A stretch of DNA of 64,000 bases, from positions 576,506-640,505 of the forward strand of contig CAJJDP010000008.1 of assembly GCA_905182995.1 (NCBI GenBank), written 5' to 3'. Positions 24,201 to 36,960 of this stretch are shown here, one piece after another. The notes beneath the pieces were generated by a model. That model saw only the letters and a list, made by a program, of their open reading frames with translations, was not told where the DNA came from and ran no database searches. Positions within the stretch are counted from its first letter, which is position 1. The number at the start of each line of letters is the position of its first letter. This DNA comes from Paramecium octaurelia (lineage: Eukaryota; Ciliophora; Oligohymenophorea; Peniculida; Parameciidae). A program made the translations under genes and the position numbers.

Positions 24201-24795
24201 AAATCCTTGATTATATACACTCTTTCTTTGATGTCTTAATTCAAAGTTTTTGCCAATATTATGTATTTTTTAATGAAAGTGGCTGCAAACCTTTTGGCCA
24301 CTGTCAATTACTCAATCACTGCCTTCGCAAATGGGATAGAACTTTATTTAAGTTATTCGTTTCGTATATTCATATTATTATAACTAGTTTCTATTTTAAA
24401 TTACTACTTTTGCTGAAGTACACCAATCCTAAGGGATTAAGATCGAGAGCTTAGAAACACTCTTTGCTCTTTCAATTAAGCTATTTCCAGTAAAGCTTTT
24501 TCAAAAGCGTTAAGAAAATCAATATCTTAAAAATAGTCGAAGATCGTATTCATCAACAATTATATAACTTCCTGCTAAAAGGGATAAGAACAAATCACTA
24601 AATAAATGATTAAGGTATTTTTACTGTATTTCAAGATCTGCCAATTATTAAAAGTTTTAATCCTCATTATAGTCCCAGCTACTAATTTGATTGCATCACT
24701 AATTTTTGTTAATCTTTGATATTCATCTTCTTCTCCAAGCTGTTAATTATATTACCAAATTTATATACTGCTTCTTCAAACAATAAAGGGTTCAT
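21261..24795 (-). CDS. Large unrecognised helical protein, array copy C
   Basis: The upstream copy, starting MNPLLFEEA at 24795 with a 29-nt intron (24740..24768, GTA...CAG) at the conserved position before LGEEDEYQRLTKI. FAKAVIEQLTVAKRF aligns with copy A, and a 23-nt intron follows HEIEQ at the same place as in copy A. The acidic linker is longer and Ser/Asp-rich (GSDSEEDKDSDS). NDGFSSSRLITIYP lies near 22460. The C-terminal tail is basic (KISNKLSQRSLRNRP). Parts between these anchors were sampled, not fully spliced. Function unknown. Confidence 0.65.
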
Positions 24796-25153
24796 CTCGA
24801 TGATATGAAAAAATACTTACTAAAATTATTTATTATAACTTAATTACTAAAGTAATAATAAAGTAATATGATAAAATAATTACAAAAAACCTAATGCTAG
24901 CAATTACATTTAAGAAGAAATGGTAATTTTATGAATATTTATTTTGAGTCTTATAATGAATTCTAATTGATTACAATGAATTTGTATTAACTCTCCTTTA
25001 CTATATTTGAAAGCTTAGTACTTACTCCTCTTTCTTAAATATTATTAAATTTGAAGTTTGACTTGGAATCAACTGAAATTGACGAATTTTTAAATTTGGT
25101 TACAAAATATTCAGGCTTATAAAAATTTTGAGTAAAAAATATAAATATTATAA
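24796..25153. other. Divergent intergenic region, array copy C / YEATS gene
   Basis: 358 bp between two divergent starts. A+T rich with short A and T runs; no open frame of note and no recognisable RNA gene. Presumed to contain both promoters. Confidence 0.5.
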
Positions 25154-25930
25154 ATGCAAATAGCTAAGCCAATTATTTATGGAACAATAGCAACTTGGCT
25201 TGGAAGAAGATCTGATGAAAAGAAAACACATTCATGGATTTGCTATGTTAGAGGGGCTAATAATGAGGACTTATCCTATTTCATTGACAAAGTGATATTT
25301 GTATTACATAGTTCATTTGAAAATACAAACAGAGGTAAAATATATAATAAACATTTTAGTTGTATCTCAACATCCATTTGTAATTGCTGAAACAGGTTGG
25401 GGCTAATTTGATATCATAATAAAAATATATTTGAAGGGAGATTATGATCAACCATTGATTGCCGTACATCCATTAAAATTATATTAAAACTAAACACAAA
25501 ATATCCCATTAACAAAAAAACCTGTTGTAAGTGAATAATACGATGAAATTGTCTTTATTAACCCTAAGGTAATGGATCAATACTATCCTAGCCTGAACTC
25601 TTAGAAATATTAAATGCCAAGCCTAACTAAGAGAATAATTAAGTAGAAGAGGAATCCCAAGTTGATTAAAAGGAGCCTGATTTTGAATAAATGACTCCTG
25701 CATAAATATTAAAATACAATCAACCCAATTTCACAGTGTTTGACATAAATGAATCTAAGGCAACAATTGAAAAGGCTATTTAAATTGTAAGCCAAGACAT
25801 ATTAGCTGATTATAAAAGAAAAGTATCATAAGTATTAATAAATTAGAATCATCAATTAGACACAGAAATCTAAGAATTGTAAATTGAATATGAAAATTTG
25901 CAAAACAAATTATCCCAAACACAATAATGA
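25154..25930 (+). CDS. YEATS-domain protein (GAS41/YAF9-like)
   Basis: Introns at 25335..25359 (25 nt) and 25569..25591 (23 nt), both GTA...TAG, give about 240 residues. The YEATS domain occupies the first 125: KPIIYGTIATWLG, HSWICYVRGANNEDLSYF, KVIFVLHSSFENTNR-VV and AETGWGQFDI, the acyl-lysine-reader fold found in GAS41/YAF9 of SWR1 and NuA4 complexes. A Gln/Glu-rich linker leads to a C-terminal coiled coil (LDTEIQELQIEYENLQNKL), as in GAS41/YAF9. Role as histone acyl-lysine reader in chromatin remodelling is from family knowledge. Confidence 0.9.
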
Positions 25931-26397
25931 GTTTTATTTTTATATAATCATTCTGTTGATTATCATTGCAAAAATTTATCTTTTTTTTAAATATAATATA
26001 ATAATAATTATTTTTTAGCCTCACTTATTTTCTACTTTGCTTGTAATAATATACTCAATATTATATATTTTATGAAGTCAGAGTGATTTAAGATCATGGT
26101 TTTCTCATTTGTTATTTATTATATATTCTCTCAATATTTCTCTTAATAATCTTCATAATTTATAATAGTATTTATATATATTGTAAAATTGATAGTTTAA
26201 TTGAGTTTACTTTTTTCTTTTGCATTATTGCTTCAGTTTCTTAAATCTCTCAACATAATCATCACAGTTCTATGAAGAATGAAGAAGCAACATTTATGTT
26301 ATCAATGAAATACAATAATACATAATTACAGATTATTATTTTAGAATTAATAATCTATGGGGTTTTATAATATTTTATTTTATTTATGATATGACTC
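25931..26397. other. Convergent intergenic region, YEATS / enolase
   Basis: 467 bp between two stop codons, extremely A+T rich. No protein-like frame or structured RNA was recognised; expected to hold the two 3' UTRs. Confidence 0.5.
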
Positions 26398-27820
<1,423 letters not shown>

Positions 27821-28122
27821 TTAAAAAGATATTTTTAATCTATATAATTAAAATTTATGTATATTAATTTCTCAACACTCCTATTACAATAAGATTTTCC
27901 ATTCTAAAATTTAGATATTGTATATATTTATTATTAACTCTCTCTAAACATTAGATTCTTAATAACTGCATTCCTTTTATTATATAGATTTTCTACCCTT
28001 CCCACAACTTTATCCATCAACTTAAATTATTTTGAATTATCTGTTTACACTCCTTCATACATCAAACATTCTAAAATAAATTGTATATCAAATTTTATCA
28101 GTATTAACTTCAGTATTTAAAG
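27821..28122. other. Intergenic region upstream of enolase
   Basis: 302 bp between divergent starts; presumed enolase promoter. No gene-like frame and no motif I can defend. Confidence 0.45.
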
Positions 28123-29092
28123 ATGGCTTAAAATTATTTGAAAACTCTACCAGAATAATACATGCTTTAAGATTGTTATTTCACAAAATAAGAAACTATA
28201 TTCAATTTTAACAAAAATAGTGCTCAATATTGTTTCTCCTGATTTGGTACTTTCTTAATATATTATATCAAATATTAAGAGAGAAAAGGATTCTTATTGA
28301 GAGAGTGTAGAATTTATATATATTCCAATACTATGTGTTAGTAGGGTGACATTTTTTGCAGTTAATTTAATTAATTTATGAATTAATGTCTCAATAAATT
28401 ATTAGGGTCTCTTGATCACATATACGAAGCCTTGTTTCAGAAAATAATTGAAATATTTGCTAGGCGAGGAATCATTAGACCATTAATTAGAAGACCAGCA
28501 GTCCCAGTCATAGAACTATAACCAATTGATCATTCATTAAAATAACCATTAGTCTTGCACTCTTGTACTTCAACACCTGTGTTTGCTTAAAGCTAGTCTA
28601 TATATCGTAGAGCAGAATCAGAGAAGGATTTTAGAAAATGTGGGATACCGAAGTATATAATTGAATTAATCAAGTCTAGGTGACACAATATATAAAGTGG
28701 ATTCCTATTCTAGAGATGTCAGTTTGTTAAATTTGTTTGAGGATAAACAGGAACAATGTTAAAATTTGAATCTATAGGATAACCATTAAAAAGGTCATAA
28801 ATTGTAAACAATAATCGAGGAAAATAAAATTTAATAAAATATCCATGAGGGATGGCAGACTCAAAATTAATCACAGCAGATCATAAAATACTAGCAATAG
28901 TAATAAAATTGCAGTCCTTAAAATGAAAAATAATAGTAACCGATTGTAAACCATTAAGATTAAGATGAAAATGAGTAGTTTTACTCGATCATTGAAAATC
29001 CAGTCAAAATTACATAGTCAGAATAATATTTCAGTATTATAGATAGGAGTTCATTTCGACACAGTTTTAATAATTAATGTACTAGGAAATGA
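28123..29092 (+). CDS. Unrecognised Gln-rich protein, frame interrupted by TGA
   Basis: A frame starting ATG at 28123 is open to 28679 except for one TGA at 28240..28242; no GT/AG pair of normal intron size spans it. Downstream, a 34-nt intron at 28680..28713 (GTG...TAG) removes another TGA and joins a Gln-rich tail ending at 29092. Protein-like pieces: IYEALFQKIIEIFARRGIIRPLI has amphipathic helices, and IPKYIIELIK continues. No domain recognised. Either the gene starts after the TGA (Met codons near 28338 or 28378), the TGA is a sequence error, or the gene is decaying. Confidence 0.4.
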
Positions 29093-29625
29093 CTCAATTA
29101 GTTTATATTTATATTGTTAAATTAATAGTTTTGATAACTAATGAGTAGATTAAAAACAAGTTCAATTTAAAAGTCATTAAAGCTATCATATCATATTAAT
29201 CATGTAATTGAAGAAATGGTGTGCTCTCTAAAGATATCAATCTTAAGTCTAGTCAAAATGTAGAGCATTTTGGATAGTATAAATATATTGACTCATCTAA
29301 TAAAAATACCCTGTTAAAAAGAATAATTCCTCAAATGATGGGGTGATATGATTAAATCAATACAATAAATTTAAACTTCTTATTATATTGTTATCGATAG
29401 ATATATTTTATTATTTCTCAATTTAGTTAACAAAAATAGTAAGCTGAGAATAAATTATATTGTATTTTGCAATACGATTATCAAGATTAAATAAATGAGT
29501 GGAAGCCTCAGTATGAATTAAAATTAATTATTTATATAAATTGTAGGAAAAGGTGAATCACAATAAAATTTAAATTTTGTAATTCTTATTCTTTCATCAC
29601 TAAAATTAAATGAGATATTATTTAT
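29093..29625. other. Intergenic region upstream of OGDH with a 65-codon ORF
   Basis: 533 bp. The plus strand holds an uninterrupted ATG-to-TGA frame at 29141..29338 (65 residues, helix-like, starting MSRLKTSSIQKSL) with no recognisable family; it may be chance or a further exon of the preceding gene. The remainder is A+T-rich with nothing recognised. Confidence 0.35.
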
Positions 29626-32359
29626 ATGTAATAACATTTTAATTACGCACGATTATTAAGATATCCATTTTCCAACTATAAGAATTACGGCTAGTTAACC
29701 TAAGTGAAGCTTGATAAAAGTTTGTTAGAAAATATTGAGAATAAGCAATATCATTTCATTTAGTACTTTAGATAAAATGGACATTTGGTTGCCTAATTGG
29801 ATCCATTATAATTGATAGAGAGGTAAAAATGGATGTGATTCATAATTAGCAAGTAGAAAGAGATGCCAGGAGTGTTGGATTTCGGAATCAAATACAACGA
29901 TGATATCAAGGTGAGCAACATATTGAAGAAGGATGTGAAGAGTGTTGAAGAATTGGAAGAATATATAAACAAATTGTACGCATAGAGTGTGGGAGTAGAA
30001 TTTGAATAAATCGAAGATCCAGAGGAGAAGTAATGGCTACATGAGAATTATGAAAAGTTTATGAATGAAGAAATTACATAAGCCGACAGAGTTAGTATTC
30101 ACAACTTGTTGGTGCAAATGGAAGCTATAGATCATTATTATCATAAGAAGTTCACCACTTTTAAGAGGTATGCTGGAGAAGGAGGAGAAGGTGTGATTGT
30201 GGCTTTGAGAGCAATATATGGTTAAGCGGTGGAGATGGGAATCACCGATGTGGTATAATCAATGGCACACAGAGGAAGATTCCCCATAATGAGTAGTTTG
30301 CTAGATTACCCACCCAGCGATATTTTTAGAAAAATCATGGGGGAAAATGATTTGCCCTAAGAATACACTTTTGGTGTCGATGATGTAGTTCATCACTTGT
30401 CAACATCGAATAAAAAGAAGTTTAACAACAAAGACTTAACAATAACCGTTGTCCATAATCCATCTCATTTGGAGGCTGCTAATCCCGTTAGTTAGGGAAA
30501 GGCAAAAGCTAAGTAAGATGATTATGGTAATGTTGATTAAGTTTTAAATTTATAATTACACGGGGATGCTGCATTTGCAGGTTAAGGGATTGTTTATGAA
30601 AGCATGTTGCTTTCTGGATTAGACAACTATTCCAATGGTGGAACTGTTCACATCATCCAAAATAATTAGATTGGATATACAACCAATATAAGGGATTCTC
30701 GATTTTCAAGATATAGTTCGGATCTGCTATTGGCCTACAGATATCCGATTCTTCATGTCAATGGAGAGGATGTGGAAACCCTCCATAAGGTCTCTAAATT
30801 TGCAGTTGAATACAGACAGAAATTCAAAAAGGATATTCTGATTGATGTCGTAACCTACAGAAAATATGGTCATAATGAAGTGGATGAGCCTTCCTTTACT
30901 TAACCGAACATGTATGAGAAAGTGAGGAAAGTCAAGTCTTTACCTGTGAAATACAACTAACAACATTTCAGATAGGAGGACTATGAGAAAATCAGATAGA
31001 GAGTGTTTGCTTATTTGGATTCTGAATATGAAAAGGCTAAAACTATGAAGTAGACATTGGCCAAGGTGACAGATGAAAAATCAAAGGGGTCGAAGGCATT
31101 TACATAGAAATGGAGTAAGATGAAATTCAGTCAGTTTTGTGGATAGGATGCAAAGACTGGATTAAATAAGGACTATTTAGTCAATTTAGCTAAGTAATCA
31201 GTTGTTATTAAACCAAACTTTAATTTACATCCTAGATTGTAGAAATATTTCATTGATGATCGTTTAGATTAGATTCAAAAGAATTCCATAGATTGGGCAA
31301 CCTGTGAAACTATTGCTGTTGGATCTTTATTGGAAGAAGGATTTAATGTAAGATTGAGTGGAGAAGACGTTGAAAGAGGAACCTTTAGTTAAAGACATTG
31401 GGCATTTGTAGATTAGAAAACAGAAGAAAAATGGATTCCTATGTAGAGTTTCGCAGATGCCAAAATGCAAGGAAGACTCTAAGTTGCCAATAGTCCTTTG
31501 GCTGAAGCTTCCGTAATGGGCTATGAGTTCGGCTATTCTTTAGAAAACCCTAGCAATTTGGTTATGTGGGAAGCTCAATTCGGAGATTTTTACAATACTG
31601 GATAACATATGTCCGATACTTTTATAACATGTGCAGAAGAGAAATGGATGAGACAAAGTAGTTTGGTGTTGCTCTTACCACACGGATATGATGGTGCAGG
31701 TCCTGAGCATTCAAGTTGCAGAATGGAAAGATGGTTATAATAAGGAGTATAAAATTAAAACTTCTAATTCGCAATCCCATCCAGTCCCAGTTCCATATTC
31801 CACATTTTGAGAAGATAAATGCATAGACAATTTAGAAAGCCTCTAGTGATTGCCAATGCCAAATCATGTATATAATATTATTATATCTTTAGTATTGAGA
31901 TCAAACAAGGCAAAGTGCACATTCGAAGATTTAGGTGAAGATAAATCCTTCTAAAGAATTATTACTCATTAATAAGGGGATCGTCCCAATAAAGTGATAT
32001 TCACATATGGAAAATTTGTTTATGACTTGTTAGAATAATTGGAAAAGAAGAATGCTAGTAATTACGTGATTTTTACATTTGAATAATTGTTGCCATTCCC
32101 TAAACATGAATTGGAATTGGGATTAAAATAAATAGATAAGGATGTTAAATTCTACTTTGTCCAAGAGGAACCCCAGAATCAAGGTGGTTTTAATTATTGT
32201 CAATTACAAATCGACCAAGTTTTGACCTCTTTGCAATTTACCAATAAAACCATAAATTATATAGGCAGACCTGAATGTCCCAGCGTTGCAGTCGGAGCAA
32301 GTGTTCTACATAAATAAGAATTACAAAACATTGTTAAATAGATTGTTAGTATATTATGA
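29626..32359 (+). CDS. OGDH: 2-oxoglutarate dehydrogenase E1 component
   Basis: About 890 residues after removal of introns 29823..29849 (27 nt) and 31868..31892 (25 nt). Thiamine-diphosphate E1 subunit that decarboxylates 2-oxoglutarate in the TCA cycle. Landmarks: [115 protein letters not shown] and QEEPQNQG. The N-terminus [15 protein letters not shown] is basic and hydroxylated, as in a mitochondrial presequence. DHTKD1 (2-oxoadipate E1) is the close alternative; the EPSFTQP and C-terminal YIGRP segments favour OGDH. The next gene begins 24 bp downstream. Confidence 0.92.
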
Positions 32360-32383
32360 TAAATTATTAAAAAATTTATTTTT

Positions 32384-33108
32384 ATGCAGGCAGAATTCGA
32401 TGTAGAAAGACCTTCTTATTAATAATTAAACGAAGAAACACCAAAATCAACTTGCTTGTATTACTAAGATGATCCAATAACGTTGTATAATTAAGTAAAC
32501 TATGCATTAATTGTTATAGTTTATCAGATTATACAATTAAGACATCAATCAAGTAAATGGGATTAAATTAGAAGAGATGAAGCCTAGCAAGGCTGTGCAA
32601 TTCGTTCACAATTATTTACGCAATTTAATTGGTTCATTTGTTTTATTCATTATCTTACTGATTCCTATATTGAACATTGGTTTTTACATTTTGATTGTGT
32701 TCGCTTCTATAAGTTTGAATTAGAATTATTTGATCTTCAGGAAGAATATAAGTAAAATGTTAAATCGACTACTTAGGTTTGGTTTTAGACCCTTTTGGCA
32801 ACATGGTAGAAAATTAAGACATATGTGTAATGATGAAAAAAAATTATCTGATGTTTAAACTTGATATAAAAGAAACAGAGGGACTTCATTTTTCTAAGAA
32901 TATCAAAGAGATGATCAAAAATAGATCTAGTGGGGCTGGCGACAATAAAATCGAATTTACTATTTATAACCAAAATTTGAAGCAAGATTATTATGGATTT
33001 CCAAATCATCGATGCAGCTATTTAGTATGGGGTCTTAGCAGCTGTCTCATAATTGTTGCAGAATTTGTTTTTCTTATAATCTTAATAAAATTGGTAGGCC
33101 AGGAGTGA
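32384..33108 (+). CDS. Unrecognised membrane protein
   Basis: Starts 24 bp after the OGDH stop. A 25-nt intron at 32495..32519 is clear. The first part contains a long hydrophobic hairpin (LIGSFVLFIILLIPIL and FYILIVFASISL), then a basic loop. The frame meets TGA near 32874 unless a 28-nt segment starting GTTTAA and ending CAGAG is removed; that joins a C-terminal part with a further transmembrane helix (SSCLIIVAEFVFLIILIKL). The GAG 3' end is unusual, so the two-part model is uncertain. No family recognised; the hairpin resembles reticulon or PRA1 topology only in outline. Confidence 0.5.
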
Positions 33109-33159
33109 AAATTATGTTTTATGTGTATTAAGTAAATAATTGAATGAACAAATGTCATT

Positions 33160-34460
33160 TCAATATACATCTTTTAATATGAATCTCAGAATATCTGAAA
33201 TTGTGATTATGGCTTGAATTTATCTGTTTGGAGACAAACATATCAAAGCTGAGCTATCTGATAAAACCAGATTTTCAACAACCTTATAAGACTAATTTAG
33301 TTACTTCTTTTATGGTTTAATCCATACTAAAGAATTGTTTAGAATAGTATTAATAGGCTGGTATTCTTGCTTTTTCAGTTTACAAGAAAACTAACAATTA
33401 GGAGGCGGTCTAAGAAAACTATTGTTGTAGTGATGTAAGCTTACCAACTCAAATAAACCGTTTTTGATTATCAAAATGATGTCTCTTCTGTTGATTTATC
33501 CCACATACTCCTCATTGCTATTAACAATCGGGATGATATAAGACTTATGATTGTGCATCATAGTATAAAATACTCTTGTTTAAAATTCAATAGATACTAA
33601 TAAACAGTTTCATTCTCTTTACAAGTTATAATTTCCTTTTGTCGATTGTAATTAGAGAAAAACACCTTGATGCTGACTTAATGTTAAGATAGAATATTAT
33701 TTTATTATTTTAGGATTGTCCCTAAATATTGAGTAAAGCCCTTGATTAAAAATGACAAGATGTCCTTTTGGTGAATCACTCCTTGGAACATTAGTGTTTC
33801 CGGATCAACAACGAAGAGTCGGCTGGTCCCCGACTTCACTATTTTCACACAAGCATCGTATAATCTTTCGTCATTTCTCCCCTGAACAAATCCAATTTGA
33901 GATTCCAACTATTTTGAATAAAAGTGAGCAATTACATCGTCCTTCAATATGCGATTCCATTGTCTGATGGAAATAGTTTTCATCTCATAAATTAATCTTA
34001 GTTTTTGGTCGTCGTTCAATTCCCTCGGCTACTATTTCTGAGATTGACTCTTTTAGGTGCTTTCTTCCTGGTCTTCGCTTTCCTCCTCAATTACATTGAA
34101 TAAGGGGCCAGACTGTTATACTTAATTAAATTTAATATTATACATGAAGATTTATTGTTAAATGCATTTTCGTATAATTTCAACAACACCTTTATCAAGT
34201 CTGAGTGCGTGAATACTCCATCATAATTCGAAATGTCTGAACTCCAAAATAACGTTTCTTCCAAGTTCTCCTCAACGAAAATCTAAAATACTTCCCAACA
34301 AGTGAATGTCTAATCCAAAACAATCAGCTTTTAATTATTATCATACCCATACCTAATTGTGATGAGCCAAACAATCGTAGAGAGTATTGTCTTTTAGAAA
34401 TTAAGTAATCGTGTCTTTGTATTTGCTAATTTCTTAAGTTGAGATTTATAATTAATTCAT
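33160..34460 (-). CDS. AMPK gamma-like protein with four CBS motifs
   Basis: About 380 residues, from at least five tiny introns (two ending AAG-type, others TAG/CAG); after splicing every CBS segment aligns. CBS-type elements in order: TLYDCLAHHNQLIVLDQ, GVFTHSDLIKVLLKL, then GRNDERLYDACVKIV with SRLFVVDPET and GVIHQKDILSFLI, then ETVYQVFYTMMHNHKSYIIP with VGQINRRDIIL, and finally MDQTIKEVTKLVLQ with AIITISDILRFIL. This layout is that of the AMP/ATP-sensing gamma subunit of SNF1/AMPK. A Glu/Gln-rich insert separates the first and second halves. Adenylate binding is inferred from family. Confidence 0.8.
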
Positions 34461-35202
34461 AATATAAATTTTATATCATTAATTGAGCTCTTTGCTTATT
34501 GAATCAATAAATCCTAAATTCTACATTTCATTTATTGATAATCACTACTCAAGCACAATAACTCCTGTGATCATCCAAGCTTCTCTCACTTCTCAAAGCT
34601 CATAATTTACCATTTTGAATGGCATTTATTAATTGTAAATTGATGTATTTAATATAGCCTTATTAATCTTGGTTTTCTTAAGATCTTCTTAATAAATTAA
34701 ACTTAATAGGAGAATATAAAAATAAATAATCTTTGATTCCCAGAATCTTTATGTGGTTTAAAATTAATTACATATATCTTTCATCAACTCCCAGATTTAT
34801 TTTAAATAATGTTAATTTTATACCACTTGCTTGTTACTATTCATAAATATTTTGAATGCCCTCTCATCATATCTATACAAGATTAGTCTAATTTAATCCC
34901 TTGAAGATATAAATATGAGCATAGAAGATTTAATTAAATCTTAACGCTGTCCAATATCAATATATTCTGATATTCTAATTTAATTATTGTCATATTTTCA
35001 TAAATTTATTTATATCAATTCTAAATACTAATAGAGATTGTCAGGTGTATGACATAAATAATTGAATTTATTTGCTTTTCAATTATAGAAGATCATTACC
35101 TAAATAATATTTCTTGGTCGGCTATTTTGCGTTTGTTAATTAACATTCACATAATTATTTTAAATATTGTTTTAAATGGTGAAAAATTCTAATAAAAAAT
35201 AA
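34461..35202. other. Intergenic region with no recognised feature
   Basis: 742 bp upstream of the AMPK-gamma-like start and downstream of the second PP2C-like gene. All frames are broken by TGA at short intervals, no tRNA or other structured RNA was recognised. Long for this compact genome, so an unrecognised noncoding RNA is possible. Confidence 0.45.
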
Positions 35203-36889
35203 TCATTTTGGCTCTTTTAATTAACCAAGCCATTATAATATAATGGTCATGTCTTCAAATACTCCCTCTGATGATATCCAACTAGATTTACATTACTTAT
35301 ACAAGGATTCACAAGCAGATTAAATATCGCTGAGAGAAAAGCCACTTAAATGATTCTTTACATCGTCATCAACTTGATAGGCAAAGGTCGGTGATGTAGT
35401 TAATACTAAAAAGACATCCTAATTAGTTATGTCATATTCTCGAAAATTAGGTTCTGATAATACGCCTATATCATGGGCTATCAAATCGCCTATGCTTCTG
35501 GATACATGCAATTAGGGATACAATCTCCCTCTAACAAAGATGTATTCTTCTCCCTAAGGATTCTTTCTCACTTCTCCTCCACTATTAAAAATCCTTGTCT
35601 TTTCAGAATGATCACCAGGCGAATGAGTTGGTAATATTTAGGTGATGTTCTTAATTTGTTTGCCGTTGTGAATATGTTCCTTTTGGATGTAGACTCTATT
35701 GTCTCCGATTTATGCACAATACAATTTGGAATCCCTTTAAATGATAACTAAACTTAAGCATGTTCATAATACCTGTCAGAACACAACCACTGAGCAAAAT
35801 GTTATGAGTGTCATCTAATTTCTTTTTCTCAATGTACAATTTTAGTTTGTCTTATAACTTTTTGAATAGAATCTCTAGTCCTCTCATGGGATGCGAATAA
35901 AATTTAGGAGTTCTGATTAGGTAATGAAATACCAATCTATAAGTGAGATTGCTAATTTATTCTCCGAACTTCCCATGGCCATTACTTAAAATGAAAATCT
36001 TCTAGAAACTGTCATTGTAGATTAGGTAATCTGAGGTTAATGGAGTTGAATCATTTTTATTTCCTTTTTTACTAGTGATTGCTATTCCGATTTGGTTTAA
36101 TAATTGTTCGGGAGAGTAATCAGTTTATAGTTCTGATTTAGAGACATCTTTATGATCATCTCTAAAGGAGAGTTCCGACTCTTGTTCATCTAGACTTTAT
36201 TATCTACATGCCAATTTGACTAGTTTGTCCTTTCCTGGCTGCAATAACTATTCACTATTTATAGTCCTTATATACAATTGATTTACAGGATAATGATGAG
36301 GTAAGGGTTGTTTAACTAATTGGATAGTTTGATTGATATCATTTATGTTAAGATTGGCTAAAAATTGTTAATCAGCATTAGAATTAATACTGCTTCTCCT
36401 TGATATTACTGCTTCTTCAGCCTATAAGATGCATTATTTTATTAATTTAGTGTCATTGTCTCTCTCCTCTTAAGAATCATCGCTTTAGAAATTATAAAAT
36501 TTGCTTGATCTTTTATTATTGCATAATTATTTTTCTTCAATGTCGCTTTCTTCGTCACTGTCCGTAAAAGTCTTTTTCTTTTAATTTGAAATATGCATAT
36601 TACTTGATTTAACTGATGAGCTCGGAGATTTCGATATTTATTCAATATCATCAGAAAACACAATTGAAGAATTTTATTCTTATTAAAGAGGTTATTTAAA
36701 GCTTTTATTCTGAATTTGTGATTCCATAAAGTTCTTAGTTTCTAAATTCTTAAGGATGGTCATCCTACCCATCCATTTTCTCGATAATTGTGATTATTCG
36801 ATTCCAATGCCTTCTTCAATGAAGATGTCATTCTGCGCCTATGACTTTTGATGCTTTTATTCTTGTTCTACACTTGCACCACTTCCCAT
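35203..36889 (-). CDS. PP2C-like protein lacking key metal ligands, MGSGAS N-terminus
   Basis: About 550 residues with one 25-nt intron (35748..35772, GTA...TAG). It begins MGSGAS, an N-myristoylation-type start. Residues 1-270 are low complexity with acidic patches (DSDEESDIEE). The PP2C domain follows: FILSNGHGKFG, where NGHG replaces DGHG; LSGCVLTG; NRVYIQKEHI; LHVSRSIGDL (metal Asp retained); VLTTSPTFAY, where ASDGxWD is expected; and FEDMTIIL. Loss of the first and third motif aspartates predicts no phosphatase activity. A lipid-anchored pseudophosphatase is the inference. Confidence 0.75.
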
Positions 36890-36960
36890 CGATTGATTCA
36901 ATTATAATTTTATAATATGTTATTACCAATAAATAACTTATAAATGATATTGATTACATT

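Larger units (their letters stand above)
14247..24795 (-). repeat. Tandem array of three paralogous large genes
   Basis: Three co-directional genes of 3.3 to 3.5 kb (14247..17547, 17677..20969, 21261..24795) encode diverged versions of one protein. Shared landmarks: an intron near the start at the same place (after an Ala codon, before L-x-(E/T)-(E/D)-DEY), an FAKAVIE block in the first and third copies, an acidic linker, and NDGFSSS followed by L-x-x-IYP in all three. Copies are separated by 129 and 291 bp. Divergence is high at both protein and DNA level, so the duplications are old. Confidence 0.8.

Noticed and set aside
14247-24795. Array genes as IP3/ryanodine-receptor-type calcium channels
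   Set aside because: Size and helical content fit loosely, but I found no MIR, RIH or channel-pore motif.
28240-28242. TGA as selenocysteine codon
   Set aside because: No selenoprotein family and no recognisable SECIS-like structure nearby.
29626-32359. DHTKD1 (2-oxoadipate dehydrogenase E1) instead of OGDH
   Set aside because: The two are close, but EPSFTQPNMY and the C-terminal segments fit OGDH better; a phylogeny would settle it.
32830-33108. Separate ORF starting MMKKNYLMF
   Set aside because: Its protein-like part is better explained as the last exon of the membrane protein starting at 32384; the first residues are probably intronic.
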